Assembly (NCBI GenBank): GCA_910589195.1
Contig: CAJUTC010000001.1
Coordinates: forward strand, 62,001-126,000
Source: an uncultured Lachnospiraceae bacterium
GTDB taxonomy: Bacteria; Bacillota; Clostridia; Lachnospirales; Lachnospiraceae
Direction of reading: 5' to 3'
DNA: 64,000 nt
Shown here: positions 44,461-53,212 of the stretch, piece after piece
Position numbering within the stretch: position 1 is the stretch's first letter
How the letters are laid out: every line of letters starts with the position of its first letter
Made by a program: the position numbers and the translations under genes
Notes under the pieces: model-generated
What the model saw: the letters and a program-made list of their open reading frames with translations, nothing else
Told to the model about the DNA's origin: nothing
The model's database searches: none

Positions 44461-45813
44461 ATGCTGGAGCTGGTTCATAAAATTGTGTGGGGGCCATGGC
44501 TTATGGCGCTGTTTTTGGCAGCAGGCATGCTCTATACGTTCCGTTCAAGAGGGTTCCAGGCCAGGGGCGTTAAAATCTGGTGGAGGGCGACAGCGGGAAG
44601 TCTGATTGGGGCAAAGGAGAGCAACAGCACCGTGCCACGGCGGGAGCAGTTGACAACGGCTTGTACAGCATTGGCGGCCACAGTGGGAACGGGAAATATT
44701 GTAGGGGTGGCGACCGCCATTACTTCAGGAGGCCCCGGGGCATTATTCTGGATGTGGATTTCAGCGGCAATCGGTATGATGACGGCTTATGGGGAAGTGT
44801 ACCTGGGAATAAGCAGCCGTTTCCGGGATCAGGAAGGAACCCTGTTTTGTGGCCCGTTTGTATATCTGGAATCCATGGCAAAAAGGCATTGGCTTGCCGT
44901 TCTTTATGGCATTTTGTGTGTACTGTGCTCCCTGGGGATGGGATCCATGGTGCAGGCTAATTCTCTGGCGGAAACGGCCAGCTATTCATTTTCCATACCG
45001 AAAGCGGCGGCAGCCGCAGGATTAGGGATTCTTACGGCGGCTATTATCCGAGGAGGCAGGAAACAGATCGGGCAGGCAGCCGAAAAGCTGGTTCCCGTAT
45101 CTGCCGGAATCTATATTTTGTTTTCCATTTTTGTTATCCTTATCTGCCGCAACAGCCTGCCTGCCGTTATCCGGGAAATTTTTCAGGAAGCATTCCGGTT
45201 CCGGGCAGCGGTTGGCGGGGCTTCTGGCTATGGCATAAGCCTGGCGATTCGGTATGGCCTTGCCAGAGGGGTTTTTTCCAATGAAGCAGGTCTGGGAAGC
45301 CTGGCAGTCCTTCATGGAGATAGCCCGGGACAGAATCCGTCACTTCAGGGGATGTGGGCCATGTTTGAAGTGTTTTTTGATACCATAGTGGTCTGTACCC
45401 TTACAGGTCTAGTGATTCTGTGCGGTTTGAAGGAAAAAGGCCTTTCGGCAGGAGGGACTGGCTTAACCGGGGCTGCCCTTACTTCCTGGTGCTTTTCTAG
45501 TTATCTTGGAACGTGGGGGGCATATCTGGTTTCCATATCCTTGATGCTGTTTGCGTTTGCTACAATCATTGCCTGGTATTACCTAGGGAGCCAGGCCTTG
45601 TGCTATCTGATAAAAAATGGGAATAAATGGAAAAAGAGGTTGGAAATCGTGTATCAAATCAGCTACTTGTCCGCCGTTATGTGGGGCTGTATGGCTGCCC
45701 TTGGAAAGGTATGGATACTGTCTGATATTCTTAATGGCCTTATGGCTCTTCCCAATATTATGGCATTGTTTCTTTTGTCAGGTTTTGTAACTTTTCCGGG
45801 GGATACGGCTTGA
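44461..45813 (+). CDS. AGCS family sodium:alanine/glycine symporter
   Basis: A 450-residue transporter with about eleven membrane segments. RREQLTTACTALAATVGTGN (about 60-79), FSNEAGLGSLAVLHG and the Gly-rich first half are typical of the sodium:alanine symporter family. It imports small neutral amino acids with sodium. AGGGGTGG is eight bases before the ATG. Its C-terminal stop overlaps a perfect promoter for the next gene. Confidence 0.92.
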   Translation: MLELVHKIVWGPWLMALFLAAGMLYTFRSRGFQARGVKIWWRATAGSLIGAKESNSTVPRREQLTTACTALAATVGTGNIVGVATAITSGGPGALFWMWISAAIGMMTAYGEVYLGISSRFRDQEGTLFCGPFVYLESMAKRHWLAVLYGILCVLCSLGMGSMVQANSLAETASYSFSIPKAAAAAGLGILTAAIIRGGRKQIGQAAEKLVPVSAGIYILFSIFVILICRNSLPAVIREIFQEAFRFRAAVGGASGYGISLAIRYGLARGVFSNEAGLGSLAVLHGDSPGQNPSLQGMWAMFEVFFDTIVVCTLTGLVILCGLKEKGLSAGGTGLTGAALTSWCFSSYLGTWGAYLVSISLMLFAFATIIAWYYLGSQALCYLIKNGNKWKKRLEIVYQISYLSAVMWGCMAALGKVWILSDILNGLMALPNIMALFLLSGFVTFPGDTA

Positions 45814-45838
45814 CAAACGAAAGCCTGCCGACTATACT
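45810..45838 (+). promoter_or_regulatory. Sigma-A promoter of the CaCA antiporter gene
   Basis: TTGACA (45810-45815) and TATACT (45833-45838) are separated by 17 bases, a near-perfect promoter. It overlaps the stop codon of the AGCS gene and lies in the left arm of an inverted repeat. Confidence 0.8.
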
Positions 45839-45889
45839 GAAATCCGTTGAGAAATTGATTTTCAGCATAGAAACTGGCGTTTGCAGGCA
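45823..45889. repeat. Interrupted inverted repeat across the CaCA antiporter promoter
   Basis: GCCTGC (45823-45828) pairs with GCAGGC (45884-45889), and CTATACTGAAAA (45832-45843) pairs with TTTTCAGCATAG (45860-45871) with one mismatch. The left arm contains the -10 hexamer. It could be a protein operator or the folded 3' end of the AGCS mRNA. Confidence 0.6.
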
Positions 45890-45933
45890 GTATCCGGTCT
45901 GCGGCCCAATCAGAAATGGCAGGGAAATGAAAT

Positions 45934-46866
45934 ATGATGTACGTACTACTGTTAGTCGGTTTTTTTCTATTAATTAAGGGGGCGGATTACTTTGTGGAGG
46001 GCAGCTCTTCCATTGCAAAGCTTTTGCGGGTGCCTACCGTGGTAATCGGCCTGACGGTGGTTGCCATGGGAACCAGTATGCCAGAACTGGCAGTCAGCGT
46101 AACGGCGGCCATGTCCGGGAACAACGATATTGCGGTCAGTAACGTAATCGGCTCCAATTTATTCAATCTTTTAGTTGTGGTAGGTGCGTGTGGTGTGGTG
46201 ATTCCCCTTCCAGTTGATAAGGCCATCAGGAAACGGGATTTCCCATTTTCGATTATCATTACTGCCCTTCTTTTTCTGTTGTGCAGGTCTGGCCTTCAGC
46301 TAGGAAGGATGGAAGGCGCGCTGCTGTTTGGCAGTTTAATTGGGTATTTGTTATATATTATTCAAAATGCCATGCGGCATCGGGAGCCGGAGTTAGAGGA
46401 GGCCATCCGGGGAATCCGCCGCTCTCCGGCGGTCAGTGGCGTATATATAATAGGAGGGATCACAGCAATCGTAATTGGCGGTGATTTGGTTGTGGATAAT
46501 GCCTGCCTGATTGCGGAAACATTTGGGTTAAGCCAAACATTAATTGGCCTGACCATTGTAGCCATGGGAACTTCTCTTCCTGAGCTGGTTACTTCTGTGG
46601 TTGCCGCTAAAAAAGGCGAAAACGATATGGCTATGGGCAATGTAATCGGCTCGAATATCTTTAATATTTTATCAGTGCTTGGCCTTTCAGCGGCAATCCA
46701 TCCCATAAAGGTGTCAATCGTGTCGGTGTACGACATGGCAATTCTTCTGATATGCAGCATTTTAATATGGCTGATATCTCTTAGGAACCATGGCGTTAGC
46801 CGGATTCCCTGTATGGGAATGCTTTTGGCATATGGGATCTATGGGGTATATATCGCAATCCGGTAA
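45934..46866 (+). CDS. CaCA family calcium/sodium antiporter (YrbG-like)
   Basis: A 310-residue antiporter of two similar halves. Repeat one has VVAMGTSMPELAVSVTAA and NVIGSNLFNLL; repeat two has IVAMGTSLPELVTSVVAAK and NVIGSNIFNIL. These are the alpha-repeats (G-T-S-x-P-E) that bind the cation. Ten membrane segments fit the YrbG group. It should exchange sodium for calcium across the membrane. A strong promoter stands about 95 bases upstream. ATG ATG at the start leaves a two-residue uncertainty. Confidence 0.93.
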   Translation: MMYVLLLVGFFLLIKGADYFVEGSSSIAKLLRVPTVVIGLTVVAMGTSMPELAVSVTAAMSGNNDIAVSNVIGSNLFNLLVVVGACGVVIPLPVDKAIRKRDFPFSIIITALLFLLCRSGLQLGRMEGALLFGSLIGYLLYIIQNAMRHREPELEEAIRGIRRSPAVSGVYIIGGITAIVIGGDLVVDNACLIAETFGLSQTLIGLTIVAMGTSLPELVTSVVAAKKGENDMAMGNVIGSNIFNILSVLGLSAAIHPIKVSIVSVYDMAILLICSILIWLISLRNHGVSRIPCMGMLLAYGIYGVYIAIR

Positions 46867-46964
46867 AAGCGCTTTTTTCATAACAGGATTCATGCCTTCG
46901 ACGGTTCTGTGCTGGGGATTGGTTTCATAGGATGTAGAAAGAAACCAGGAACGGAGAAACCGGA

Positions 46965-47795
46965 ATGAAACATTTAAAATTTTCTCATGCGGCAGAAAAC
47001 GGTGTGTTTTGGATGCTTATTTTGCTGGGAACGCTGGGTTTTCTATCCCTTTTTTCGGCAGGAAGACAGGCCATACAGACAGGAGGCGGAAAGATAAAAG
47101 CTTTGGCAGAAGGGCGCAGCCACAAAACATCAGAAGGATTTCGCCCCATATGCAGCGTAAGCCATGGCCGAAAGCAGGTGGCTCTCACCTTTGATATTTC
47201 AGGGGATTTAAAGGAGCTGCCTGGACTGAATCAGGTGCCAAAGATACTGGAAGAAAACCAGGTGAAGGCATCTTTTTTTGTCAGCGGGGAATGGGCTGCG
47301 GAATACCCGGAACATATTCGGGAATTAAGCGACAAAGGCCACGATATCGGCAGCATGGGGCAAAGCGGAGGTTCCATGAACGGCCTTACAACTAAAATTC
47401 GTCAGGACGAGATCAGCCAGGCCCATGTCTGTCTGGAGCAGTTAACCAGCCAGGAAATCAATTTGTTCCGACCGGCGAAAGGGGAATATGATGATTCCCT
47501 GATTACATCTGTATGCGCCATGGGCTATTATCCCATCGGATGGGATGTGGATTCCCAGGATTGGAAGGATTACGGGGCGTTTGCAATCCAAAAACAGGTG
47601 CTGGAAAACGAGGAGCTAAAAAATGGAAGCATTATCCGTTTCCACTGCGGATCAAAATATACGGCTCAGAGTTTAGCGGATATTATAGACGGATTAAAAA
47701 CGTCCGGGTATGAGCTGGTGCCATTATCTCAGATGATCCATAAAGAGCAATACCATTTGGATGAACAGGGAAGGCAGATTAAAAATGAAGGATAA
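46965..47795 (+). CDS. Polysaccharide deacetylase-family protein, metal site degenerate
   Basis: A 276-residue protein with an N-terminal membrane segment (about 14-31) and a NodB-type domain. The fold is clear (VALTFDISGD, ILEENQVKASFFVSGEWA, HIRELSDKGHDIGSMGQSGG, LFRPAKGEYDD). Of the usual metal triad, the second Asp of TFDDG is Ile, and both His of the HxxxH motif are missing (GSMGQS). It should therefore not bind zinc as standard deacetylases do. It resembles sporulation-associated PdaB-type proteins and may be structural. GGAG is eight bases before the ATG. Confidence 0.85.
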   Translation: MKHLKFSHAAENGVFWMLILLGTLGFLSLFSAGRQAIQTGGGKIKALAEGRSHKTSEGFRPICSVSHGRKQVALTFDISGDLKELPGLNQVPKILEENQVKASFFVSGEWAAEYPEHIRELSDKGHDIGSMGQSGGSMNGLTTKIRQDEISQAHVCLEQLTSQEINLFRPAKGEYDDSLITSVCAMGYYPIGWDVDSQDWKDYGAFAIQKQVLENEELKNGSIIRFHCGSKYTAQSLADIIDGLKTSGYELVPLSQMIHKEQYHLDEQGRQIKNEG

Positions 47796-47807
47796 GCTGG
47801 AGGAACT

Positions 47808-48335
47808 ATGGAGAATTCAGGAAAACTACTTATTATTATAAATGGAAAAGGCGGGGTAGGAAAGGATACCTTATGCGGGTTTGCGGCGAAGCATTACCAG
47901 GCAAGAAACGTATCTTCCATTACGCCAATTAAAGGGATTGCGGCGGCTAACGGCTGGAATGGGGAAAAAACACCTAAGGCCAGGAAATTTCTGGCAGACT
48001 TAAAGGAAGCATTCACCCAATATAATGATCTTCCAACTAATTATCTTTTGGGGCAGTATCAGGATTTTTTGGCAGGCAATGAGCAGCTCATGTTTGCCCA
48101 TATCCGGGAGGGCAGCGAAATTGACAAACTAAAACAACGAGTTACCGGACCGGTGATTACCCTTTTGGTAAGGTGTTCCTGCCGTCAGCTTAAGAACTGG
48201 GGAAATTCATCAGATGATCAGGTGGAACAGTATCCTTATGACTGGATCTATGATAATTCAAAACCGCTAAAAGAGGCAGAAGAAGATTTTTTGGCTTTTT
48301 TAAAGGAAGTACTGAAAGAAGTGGGGAACAAATAA
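47808..48335 (+). CDS. P-loop kinase, deoxynucleoside monophosphate kinase-like
   Basis: A 175-residue P-loop protein. LLIIINGKGGVGKDTLCGFA has the Walker A GKGGVGKDT (13-21) of small-molecule kinases (the GKD ending is like dNMP kinases). LMFAHIREGSEIDKL and VTLLVRCSCRQ fit the core. A nucleoside or nucleotide kinase is likely, but no substrate can be named. GGAGG precedes the ATG by four bases. It follows the deacetylase-like gene by 12 bases. Confidence 0.75.
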   Translation: MENSGKLLIIINGKGGVGKDTLCGFAAKHYQARNVSSITPIKGIAAANGWNGEKTPKARKFLADLKEAFTQYNDLPTNYLLGQYQDFLAGNEQLMFAHIREGSEIDKLKQRVTGPVITLLVRCSCRQLKNWGNSSDDQVEQYPYDWIYDNSKPLKEAEEDFLAFLKEVLKEVGNK

Positions 48336-48336
48336 A

Positions 48337-49425
48337 ATGGACATCAACCGCATTGTTATGTTCGCTATGGCTTTTGGGGCTGTGATTGGCGGTCTTGACT
48401 ACATATTCGGCAATCATTTCGGCTTTGGGGCCAAATTCGAAGAAGGGTTTCAATGCTTAGGAACCACAGCCTTTGGCATGGTAGGGATCCTTTGTATAGC
48501 GCCGCCCTTCGCAAACTGGGCAGGGCCTGGAGTAGCTCCGCTTTTTAGAGCCATAGGGGCGGATCCGGCCATGTTCGGAAGCATTTTGTCCATCGATATG
48601 GGAGGATATCCTTTATCAGTAGCTCTGGCCCAAGATCCCCGGCTAGGCCTATTTTCCGGACTGGTAGTGTCTTCTATGCTGGGAGCCGCCATTGTTTTTA
48701 TCATTCCAGTGGGTTTGGGAATGATTGAAGATCCGGATCGGGAATACTTTGCGAAAGGGCTTTTAATCGGCCTAATCCCCATTCCTCTGGGAGCTTTCGC
48801 CGGGGGTCTGCTTATGGGTTTAGACGCGGCAACCGTCCTGCTCAATCTGGTTCCCTGTATTTTCATTGGGGCACTAATGATTTTCGGCATCCGGTTTGCC
48901 CAGGAACGGGCAATCCGGATGTTTCTTTTATTCGGAAAACTGATTAAAACGATCACCATAGTAGGCCTTACCGGAGCGGCGGTAGAGTATATGACAGGAA
49001 TTGTCTTAATTCCTGGGATGCCTCCCATTATGGACGGGATGGCCACAGCAAGCGGGATTGCAATCATGCTGATGGGGAGCCTGCCGCTCATGGAACTGAT
49101 TGTCCGGCTTTTGGACAAGCCCTTTCGGGCGGCAGGAAAAAAAGCAGGTTTGGATGCGGCTTCCGTGGCAGGTCTGATTTTTTGCTGTGTCAGCGTTCTT
49201 CCCGTATTCCGCTCCCTGAAAGATATGTGTCCCAAGGGGAAAGTGGCTGTAATCGCTGCTTCCGTCAGCCTGATAGGCGTATTTGCCTCTCATTTAGGCT
49301 TTACTTCCCAAGCAGAGCCCTCCATGCTTGGAATCGTAATGGTATCAAAACTAATAAGCGGTCTGCTTGCAGTGGGGATGGCTTGCCTGACCGTTCGGGG
49401 AGAGAAGATAAAAGAGGATGAATGA
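48337..49425 (+). CDS. eutH: Ethanolamine permease EutH-like protein
   Basis: A 362-residue transporter with about ten membrane segments. GAVIGGLDYIFGNHFGFG, FEEGFQCLGTTAFGMVGIL and FGSILSIDMGGYPLSVALA match EutH closely. EutH takes up ethanolamine in bacteria that use it. None of the usual eut genes (eutBC, eutA, shell proteins) is in the window, so it may serve another amine or be separate from a eut operon elsewhere. It begins one base after the upstream kinase ends. Confidence 0.9.
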   Translation: MDINRIVMFAMAFGAVIGGLDYIFGNHFGFGAKFEEGFQCLGTTAFGMVGILCIAPPFANWAGPGVAPLFRAIGADPAMFGSILSIDMGGYPLSVALAQDPRLGLFSGLVVSSMLGAAIVFIIPVGLGMIEDPDREYFAKGLLIGLIPIPLGAFAGGLLMGLDAATVLLNLVPCIFIGALMIFGIRFAQERAIRMFLLFGKLIKTITIVGLTGAAVEYMTGIVLIPGMPPIMDGMATASGIAIMLMGSLPLMELIVRLLDKPFRAAGKKAGLDAASVAGLIFCCVSVLPVFRSLKDMCPKGKVAVIAASVSLIGVFASHLGFTSQAEPSMLGIVMVSKLISGLLAVGMACLTVRGEKIKEDE

Positions 49426-49531
49426 TATCATTAATTTATGAGAAGTAACCGCCCATTGTTGCACTTATCAGTCTGCGTTATCAGATTTTTAAGGCTATTT
49501 TATCAACAGTTTATAAAATTTTCACACCATA

Positions 49532-49558
49532 TTAGCACTCTCCTATTGACAGTGCTAA
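49532..49558. promoter_or_regulatory. CIRCE-like operator for HrcA before clpB
   Basis: TTAGCACTC (49532-49540), a nine-base spacer and CAGTGCTAA (49550-49558) match the CIRCE element TTAGCACTC-N9-GAGTGCTAA at 17 of 18 arm positions, with a single G-to-C change. The HrcA repressor binds CIRCE in heat-shock operons. It overlaps the clpB promoter, so binding would block RNA polymerase. Confidence 0.9.
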
Positions 49559-49574
49559 TATAGTGTGTTATATT
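49546..49574 (+). promoter_or_regulatory. Sigma-A promoter of clpB
   Basis: TTGACA (49546-49551) and TATATT (49569-49574) stand 17 bases apart. The -35 lies inside the right part of the CIRCE-like repeat. Confidence 0.88.
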
Positions 49575-49626
49575 ACGTGTATAACAGAAAATGATATTAG
49601 TTGCGACCTGTAAGGAGGCGTATGTT

Positions 49627-52215
49627 ATGAACATTAATAAATTTACTCAAAAATCAATGGAAGCGGTTCAGTCTTGTGAAAGGCTGGCTTACGAGTACGG
49701 CAACCAGCAAATTGAGCAGGAGCATTTGTTGTACAGCTTATTAACATTAGACGACAGCCTGATTTTAAAGCTGATTACCAAGATGAACATAAATGGCAGC
49801 CAGTTTGCGGAGGAAGCCAGGCAGGCCATAGAAAAACTGCCAAAGGTAAGCGGCAGCGGCCAGCTTTATGTTAGCGGCGACTTAAATAAAGTCCTGATCC
49901 ATGCAGAAGACGAAGCAAAATCCATGGGAGATGAATATGTATCAGTGGAGCATTTGTTTTTGTCTGTGTTAAAGCAGCCGGATCGGATCCTGAAGGAACT
50001 GCTGAAACAGTATGGAATTACCAGGGAATCCTTTCTTAAGGCATTATCTACTGTCCGGGGAAATCAGCGGGTAGTCAGCGATAATCCGGAAGCAACCTAT
50101 GATACGCTGGAAAAATACGGATACGATCTGGTGGAACGGGCCAGAAACCAAAAACTGGATCCGGTAATCGGACGTGACGGCGAGATTCGGAATGTGGTAC
50201 GTATCCTTTCCAGGAAAACGAAAAACAATCCGGTGTTAATCGGTGAGCCAGGAGTAGGAAAGACGGCTGTGGTAGAGGGTCTGGCGCAACGGATTGTCCG
50301 GGGAGATGTGCCAGAAGGACTAAAAGATAAACGATTGTTTGCCCTGGACATGGGAGCGCTGGTTGCCGGGGCAAAATACAGGGGCGAATTTGAGGAGCGC
50401 TTAAAGGCCGTTTTAGAAGAAGTGAAAAAGAGCAGCGGCCAGATTATTCTGTTTATTGACGAGTTGCATACGATTGTAGGAGCGGGAAAAACGGAAGGCT
50501 CTATGGATGCGGGAAATATGTTAAAGCCTATGCTGGCCAGAGGCGAGCTTCACTGCGTTGGCGCAACTACACTGGATGAATACCGGAAATACATTGAAAA
50601 GGACGCAGCGCTAGAGCGTCGGTTCCAGCCGGTTTTGGTGGATGAACCTACGGTGGAGGATACGATTTCCATCCTTCGGGGATTAAAAGAGCGATATGAA
50701 GTATTCCACGGGGTAAAAATAACGGATTCCGCTTTGGTTTCAGCAGCCATGCTTTCTGACCGCTATATTTCGGATCGTTTCCTGCCGGATAAAGCCATTG
50801 ATCTGGTGGACGAGGCTTGTGCCTTAATTAAAACGGAACTGGATTCCATGCCGACTGAATTAGACGAGTTATCCCGGAAAGTGATGCAGCTTGAGATTGA
50901 AGAAGCGGCTTTGAAAAAAGAAACGGATCATTTAAGTAAAGATCGGCTTGCCGATCTTCAGAGGGAGCTTGGGGAGCTTCATGATGCGTTCGCAGCCAAA
51001 AAGGCTCAGTGGGAGAATGAAAAGGCATCTGTTGACCGTCTATCCGGCTTAAGGGAAGAGATTGAGTCTGTAAACCGTGAAATCCAGGCAGCCCAGCAAA
51101 ATTATGACCTAAACCGTGCTGCAGAGCTGCAGTATGGACGCCTGCCTCAGCTTCAAAAGGAGCTGAAGGAAGAGGAGGAGAAGGTGCGGGGTGAAGATTT
51201 AAGCCTGGTGCGGGAAAGTGTGACAGAGGAAGAAATTTCCCGCATTATCTCCAAATGGACCGGAATTCCTGTGGCAAAGCTTACAGAAAGCGAGCGAAGC
51301 AAAACCCTTCACTTAGATGAAGTGCTGCGTCACAGGGTAATTGGCCAGGATGAAGGTGTAGAAAAGGTAACAGAAGCCATTATCCGTTCCAAGGCCGGGA
51401 TCAAAGATCCTACAAAGCCCATTGGTTCATTCCTGTTTTTAGGGCCTACCGGCGTAGGAAAGACAGAGCTTGCTAAAGCCCTTGCGGAAGCGCTGTTTGA
51501 CGATGAGGGCAATATGGTACGCATTGATATGAGCGAGTATATGGAAAAGCATTCCGTATCCCGGCTTATCGGAGCGCCTCCAGGATATGTTGGATACGAC
51601 GAAGGCGGCCAGTTGACAGAGGCTGTTCGCAGGAAACCTTATTCAGTGGTACTGTTTGATGAGGTGGAGAAGGCTCACCCGGATGTGTTTAATGTACTGC
51701 TTCAGGTGCTGGATGATGGGCGGATTACCGATTCCCAGGGGCGCACAGTAGACTTTAAAAACACGATCTTAATCATGACTTCCAATATTGGATCCCAGTA
51801 CTTGCTAGAAGGGATTGATCAAGCTGGCAATATTCGTCCAGAAACAGAGGGAATGGTATTAAATGATTTGCGAGCCCATTTCCGTCCGGAATTTTTAAAC
51901 CGTTTGGATGAAACCATCCTGTTTAAGCCCTTAACCAGAGAGAATATCGGCGGGATTGTGGATTTGCTGCTGGCGGATGTAAACCGCCGCCTAACAGAGC
52001 GGGAACTAAGGATCCGCCTGACAGATTCGGCAAAGAAATTTGTATCCGATCATGGATACGATCCGGTTTATGGCGCCCGCCCGCTAAAACGCTATTTGCA
52101 AAAGCACGTGGAAACCCTGGCTGCCCGAATGATCCTGGGCGATCAGGTACGGAGCGGAAATACCATTGTAATTGATACGTCATCTAAAAATGTGTTAACT
52201 GCTTATGCAGAATAG
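49627..52215 (+). CDS. clpB: ATP-dependent chaperone ClpB
   Basis: An 862-residue Hsp100 disaggregase. Order: N-terminal Clp repeat domain (MNINKFTQKSMEAVQSCE onward), first AAA module (GEPGVGKTAVVEGLA; KYRGEFEERLKAVL), the ClpB coiled-coil middle domain (about residues 400-520), second AAA module (GPTGVGKTELAKAL; YVGYDEGGQLTEAV), then the C-terminal domain. It resolubilises protein aggregates with DnaK. AAGGAGG is eight bases before the ATG at 49627. A promoter under a CIRCE-like operator indicates HrcA control. Confidence 0.97.
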   Translation: MNINKFTQKSMEAVQSCERLAYEYGNQQIEQEHLLYSLLTLDDSLILKLITKMNINGSQFAEEARQAIEKLPKVSGSGQLYVSGDLNKVLIHAEDEAKSMGDEYVSVEHLFLSVLKQPDRILKELLKQYGITRESFLKALSTVRGNQRVVSDNPEATYDTLEKYGYDLVERARNQKLDPVIGRDGEIRNVVRILSRKTKNNPVLIGEPGVGKTAVVEGLAQRIVRGDVPEGLKDKRLFALDMGALVAGAKYRGEFEERLKAVLEEVKKSSGQIILFIDELHTIVGAGKTEGSMDAGNMLKPMLARGELHCVGATTLDEYRKYIEKDAALERRFQPVLVDEPTVEDTISILRGLKERYEVFHGVKITDSALVSAAMLSDRYISDRFLPDKAIDLVDEACALIKTELDSMPTELDELSRKVMQLEIEEAALKKETDHLSKDRLADLQRELGELHDAFAAKKAQWENEKASVDRLSGLREEIESVNREIQAAQQNYDLNRAAELQYGRLPQLQKELKEEEEKVRGEDLSLVRESVTEEEISRIISKWTGIPVAKLTESERSKTLHLDEVLRHRVIGQDEGVEKVTEAIIRSKAGIKDPTKPIGSFLFLGPTGVGKTELAKALAEALFDDEGNMVRIDMSEYMEKHSVSRLIGAPPGYVGYDEGGQLTEAVRRKPYSVVLFDEVEKAHPDVFNVLLQVLDDGRITDSQGRTVDFKNTILIMTSNIGSQYLLEGIDQAGNIRPETEGMVLNDLRAHFRPEFLNRLDETILFKPLTRENIGGIVDLLLADVNRRLTERELRIRLTDSAKKFVSDHGYDPVYGARPLKRYLQKHVETLAARMILGDQVRSGNTIVIDTSSKNVLTAYAE

Positions 52216-52263
52216 ACATTTACGCAAGATAGACAGACAAAATAGAAGGATAGAGATAGAAGT

Positions 52264-52297
52264 AATTTTGGGCCCCTGCTTTCGGGGGCCTAAAATT
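52264..52297 (+). terminator. Likely terminator after clpB
   Basis: AATTTTGGGCCCC (52264-52276) pairs with GGGGCCTAAAATT (52285-52297), a 13-bp stem with one G-T pair. No T-run follows apart from the AT-rich foot of the stem. Confidence 0.65.
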
Positions 52298-52350
52298 GTG
52301 ATTTAAAATCCTTTTCCATGACAGATTATACCGGTTTTCCTTCAAATTCA

Positions 52351-52379
52351 TTGAAGTTTTTTCGCAAAAAGTTTATAAT
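52351..52379 (+). promoter_or_regulatory. Sigma-A promoter of the DUF4250 gene
   Basis: TTGAAG (52351-52356) and TATAAT (52374-52379) are 17 bases apart, about 59 bases before the ATG. Confidence 0.82.
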
Positions 52380-52437
52380 GATGTGATAATAGATAAGTTT
52401 GTGCTATAAGCCATAAAATGCGCAGGAGGAATATGGT

Positions 52438-52617
52438 ATGGTTCCAAAGGATCCGATTATGCTGTTAAGCTATGTGAATACCCAGTTAAGAGATCATTAT
52501 CCAAGTTTTCTGGAGCTTTGCCGTTCGCTGGATTTGGACTTGGAGGCGGTATCTTCAAAACTGGCGGATATCCAATACTATTACAGTGAAGAGAAGAATC
52601 AATTTATTAGCGGATAG
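52438..52617 (+). CDS. DUF4250 small protein
   Basis: A 59-residue protein too short for many gene finders. It opens with MVPKDPIMLLSYVNTQLRD and ends with YYYSEEKNQFISG, closely fitting the DUF4250 family of Firmicutes, whose function is unknown. AGGAGG stands seven bases before the ATG and a near-perfect promoter lies upstream, so it is a real, separately transcribed gene. Confidence 0.85.
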   Translation: MVPKDPIMLLSYVNTQLRDHYPSFLELCRSLDLDLEAVSSKLADIQYYYSEEKNQFISG

Positions 52618-52669
52618 CTGGTATTTGATAGCACGGCCAGGTTTTTATTTCATAGTCATTTTGTAGAAA

Positions 52670-52699
52670 TTGACAAATTCAGGAAATTGGTGATAGACT
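52670..52699 (+). promoter_or_regulatory. Promoter of the type IV pilus operon
   Basis: TTGACA (52670-52675) and TAGACT (52694-52699) are 18 bases apart, with TG at the extended -10 position. It lies 64 bases before the pilin start and after the DUF4250 gene; no terminator is evident between them. Confidence 0.7.
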
Positions 52700-52762
52700 T
52701 TTTACAATTCTATGGAATCAGGAAAGGCGGGATCGGACAAAGGCAGGATGAAGGAGATACAG

Positions 52763-53212
52763 ATGAGATTATACAAGAATTACCAAAAGCTGAAGGAAAA
52801 CAAGAAGAGTGGTTTTACATTGATGGAATTGATTGTAGTATTGGTAATTCTGGCGATCTTAGCAGCAATTATGATTCCTTCTATGCTGGGATGGATTGAT
52901 AAAGCCAGGGAAAAGCAAATCATCCTTCAAGCCAGAAGCGCGTATATTGCTGCCCAAACTGTGATTATGGAAGACTATGCCATGGGGGAGGAGCTGGAGG
53001 AGGAATTAACGGACGACCAGATTTTGCGGGCGGAAGAGCTTGCGAAACTGGAAGGAACGATTGAGTCAGGAACCATCGATACGGATAGCGGAGGAATTAT
53101 TGACTTTGTATATTCCCAAGGAAATTATAAAGCCGTTTACCATGAAAACGAGATCGGGTTAGAAGGCAGAAAGTCAAAGGAAGCGGCTGGGTGGAGCGTA
53201 GAGAAGCGGTAA
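52763..53212 (+). CDS. Major prepilin / pseudopilin (type IV pilin-like)
   Basis: A 149-residue prepilin. KENKKSG|FTLMELIVVLVIL carries the class III signal: a basic leader, Gly at -1, Phe at +1 and Glu at +5, followed by a hydrophobic helix. The body is acidic, with DDQILRAEELAKLEG. It would be cleaved by the prepilin peptidase encoded next and assembled into a filament. AAGGAG is six bases before the ATG at 52763. First gene of the pilus operon, directly after its promoter, and so likely the major pilin. Confidence 0.88.
   Translation: MRLYKNYQKLKENKKSGFTLMELIVVLVILAILAAIMIPSMLGWIDKAREKQIILQARSAYIAAQTVIMEDYAMGEELEEELTDDQILRAEELAKLEGTIESGTIDTDSGGIIDFVYSQGNYKAVYHENEIGLEGRKSKEAAGWSVEKR

Noticed and set aside
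48450..49235. Minus-strand open frame of 261 codons opposite eutH
   Set aside because: It is antisense to a clear membrane transporter; the Pro/Ser/Ile/Met-rich composition is what complementary reading of transmembrane codons gives.
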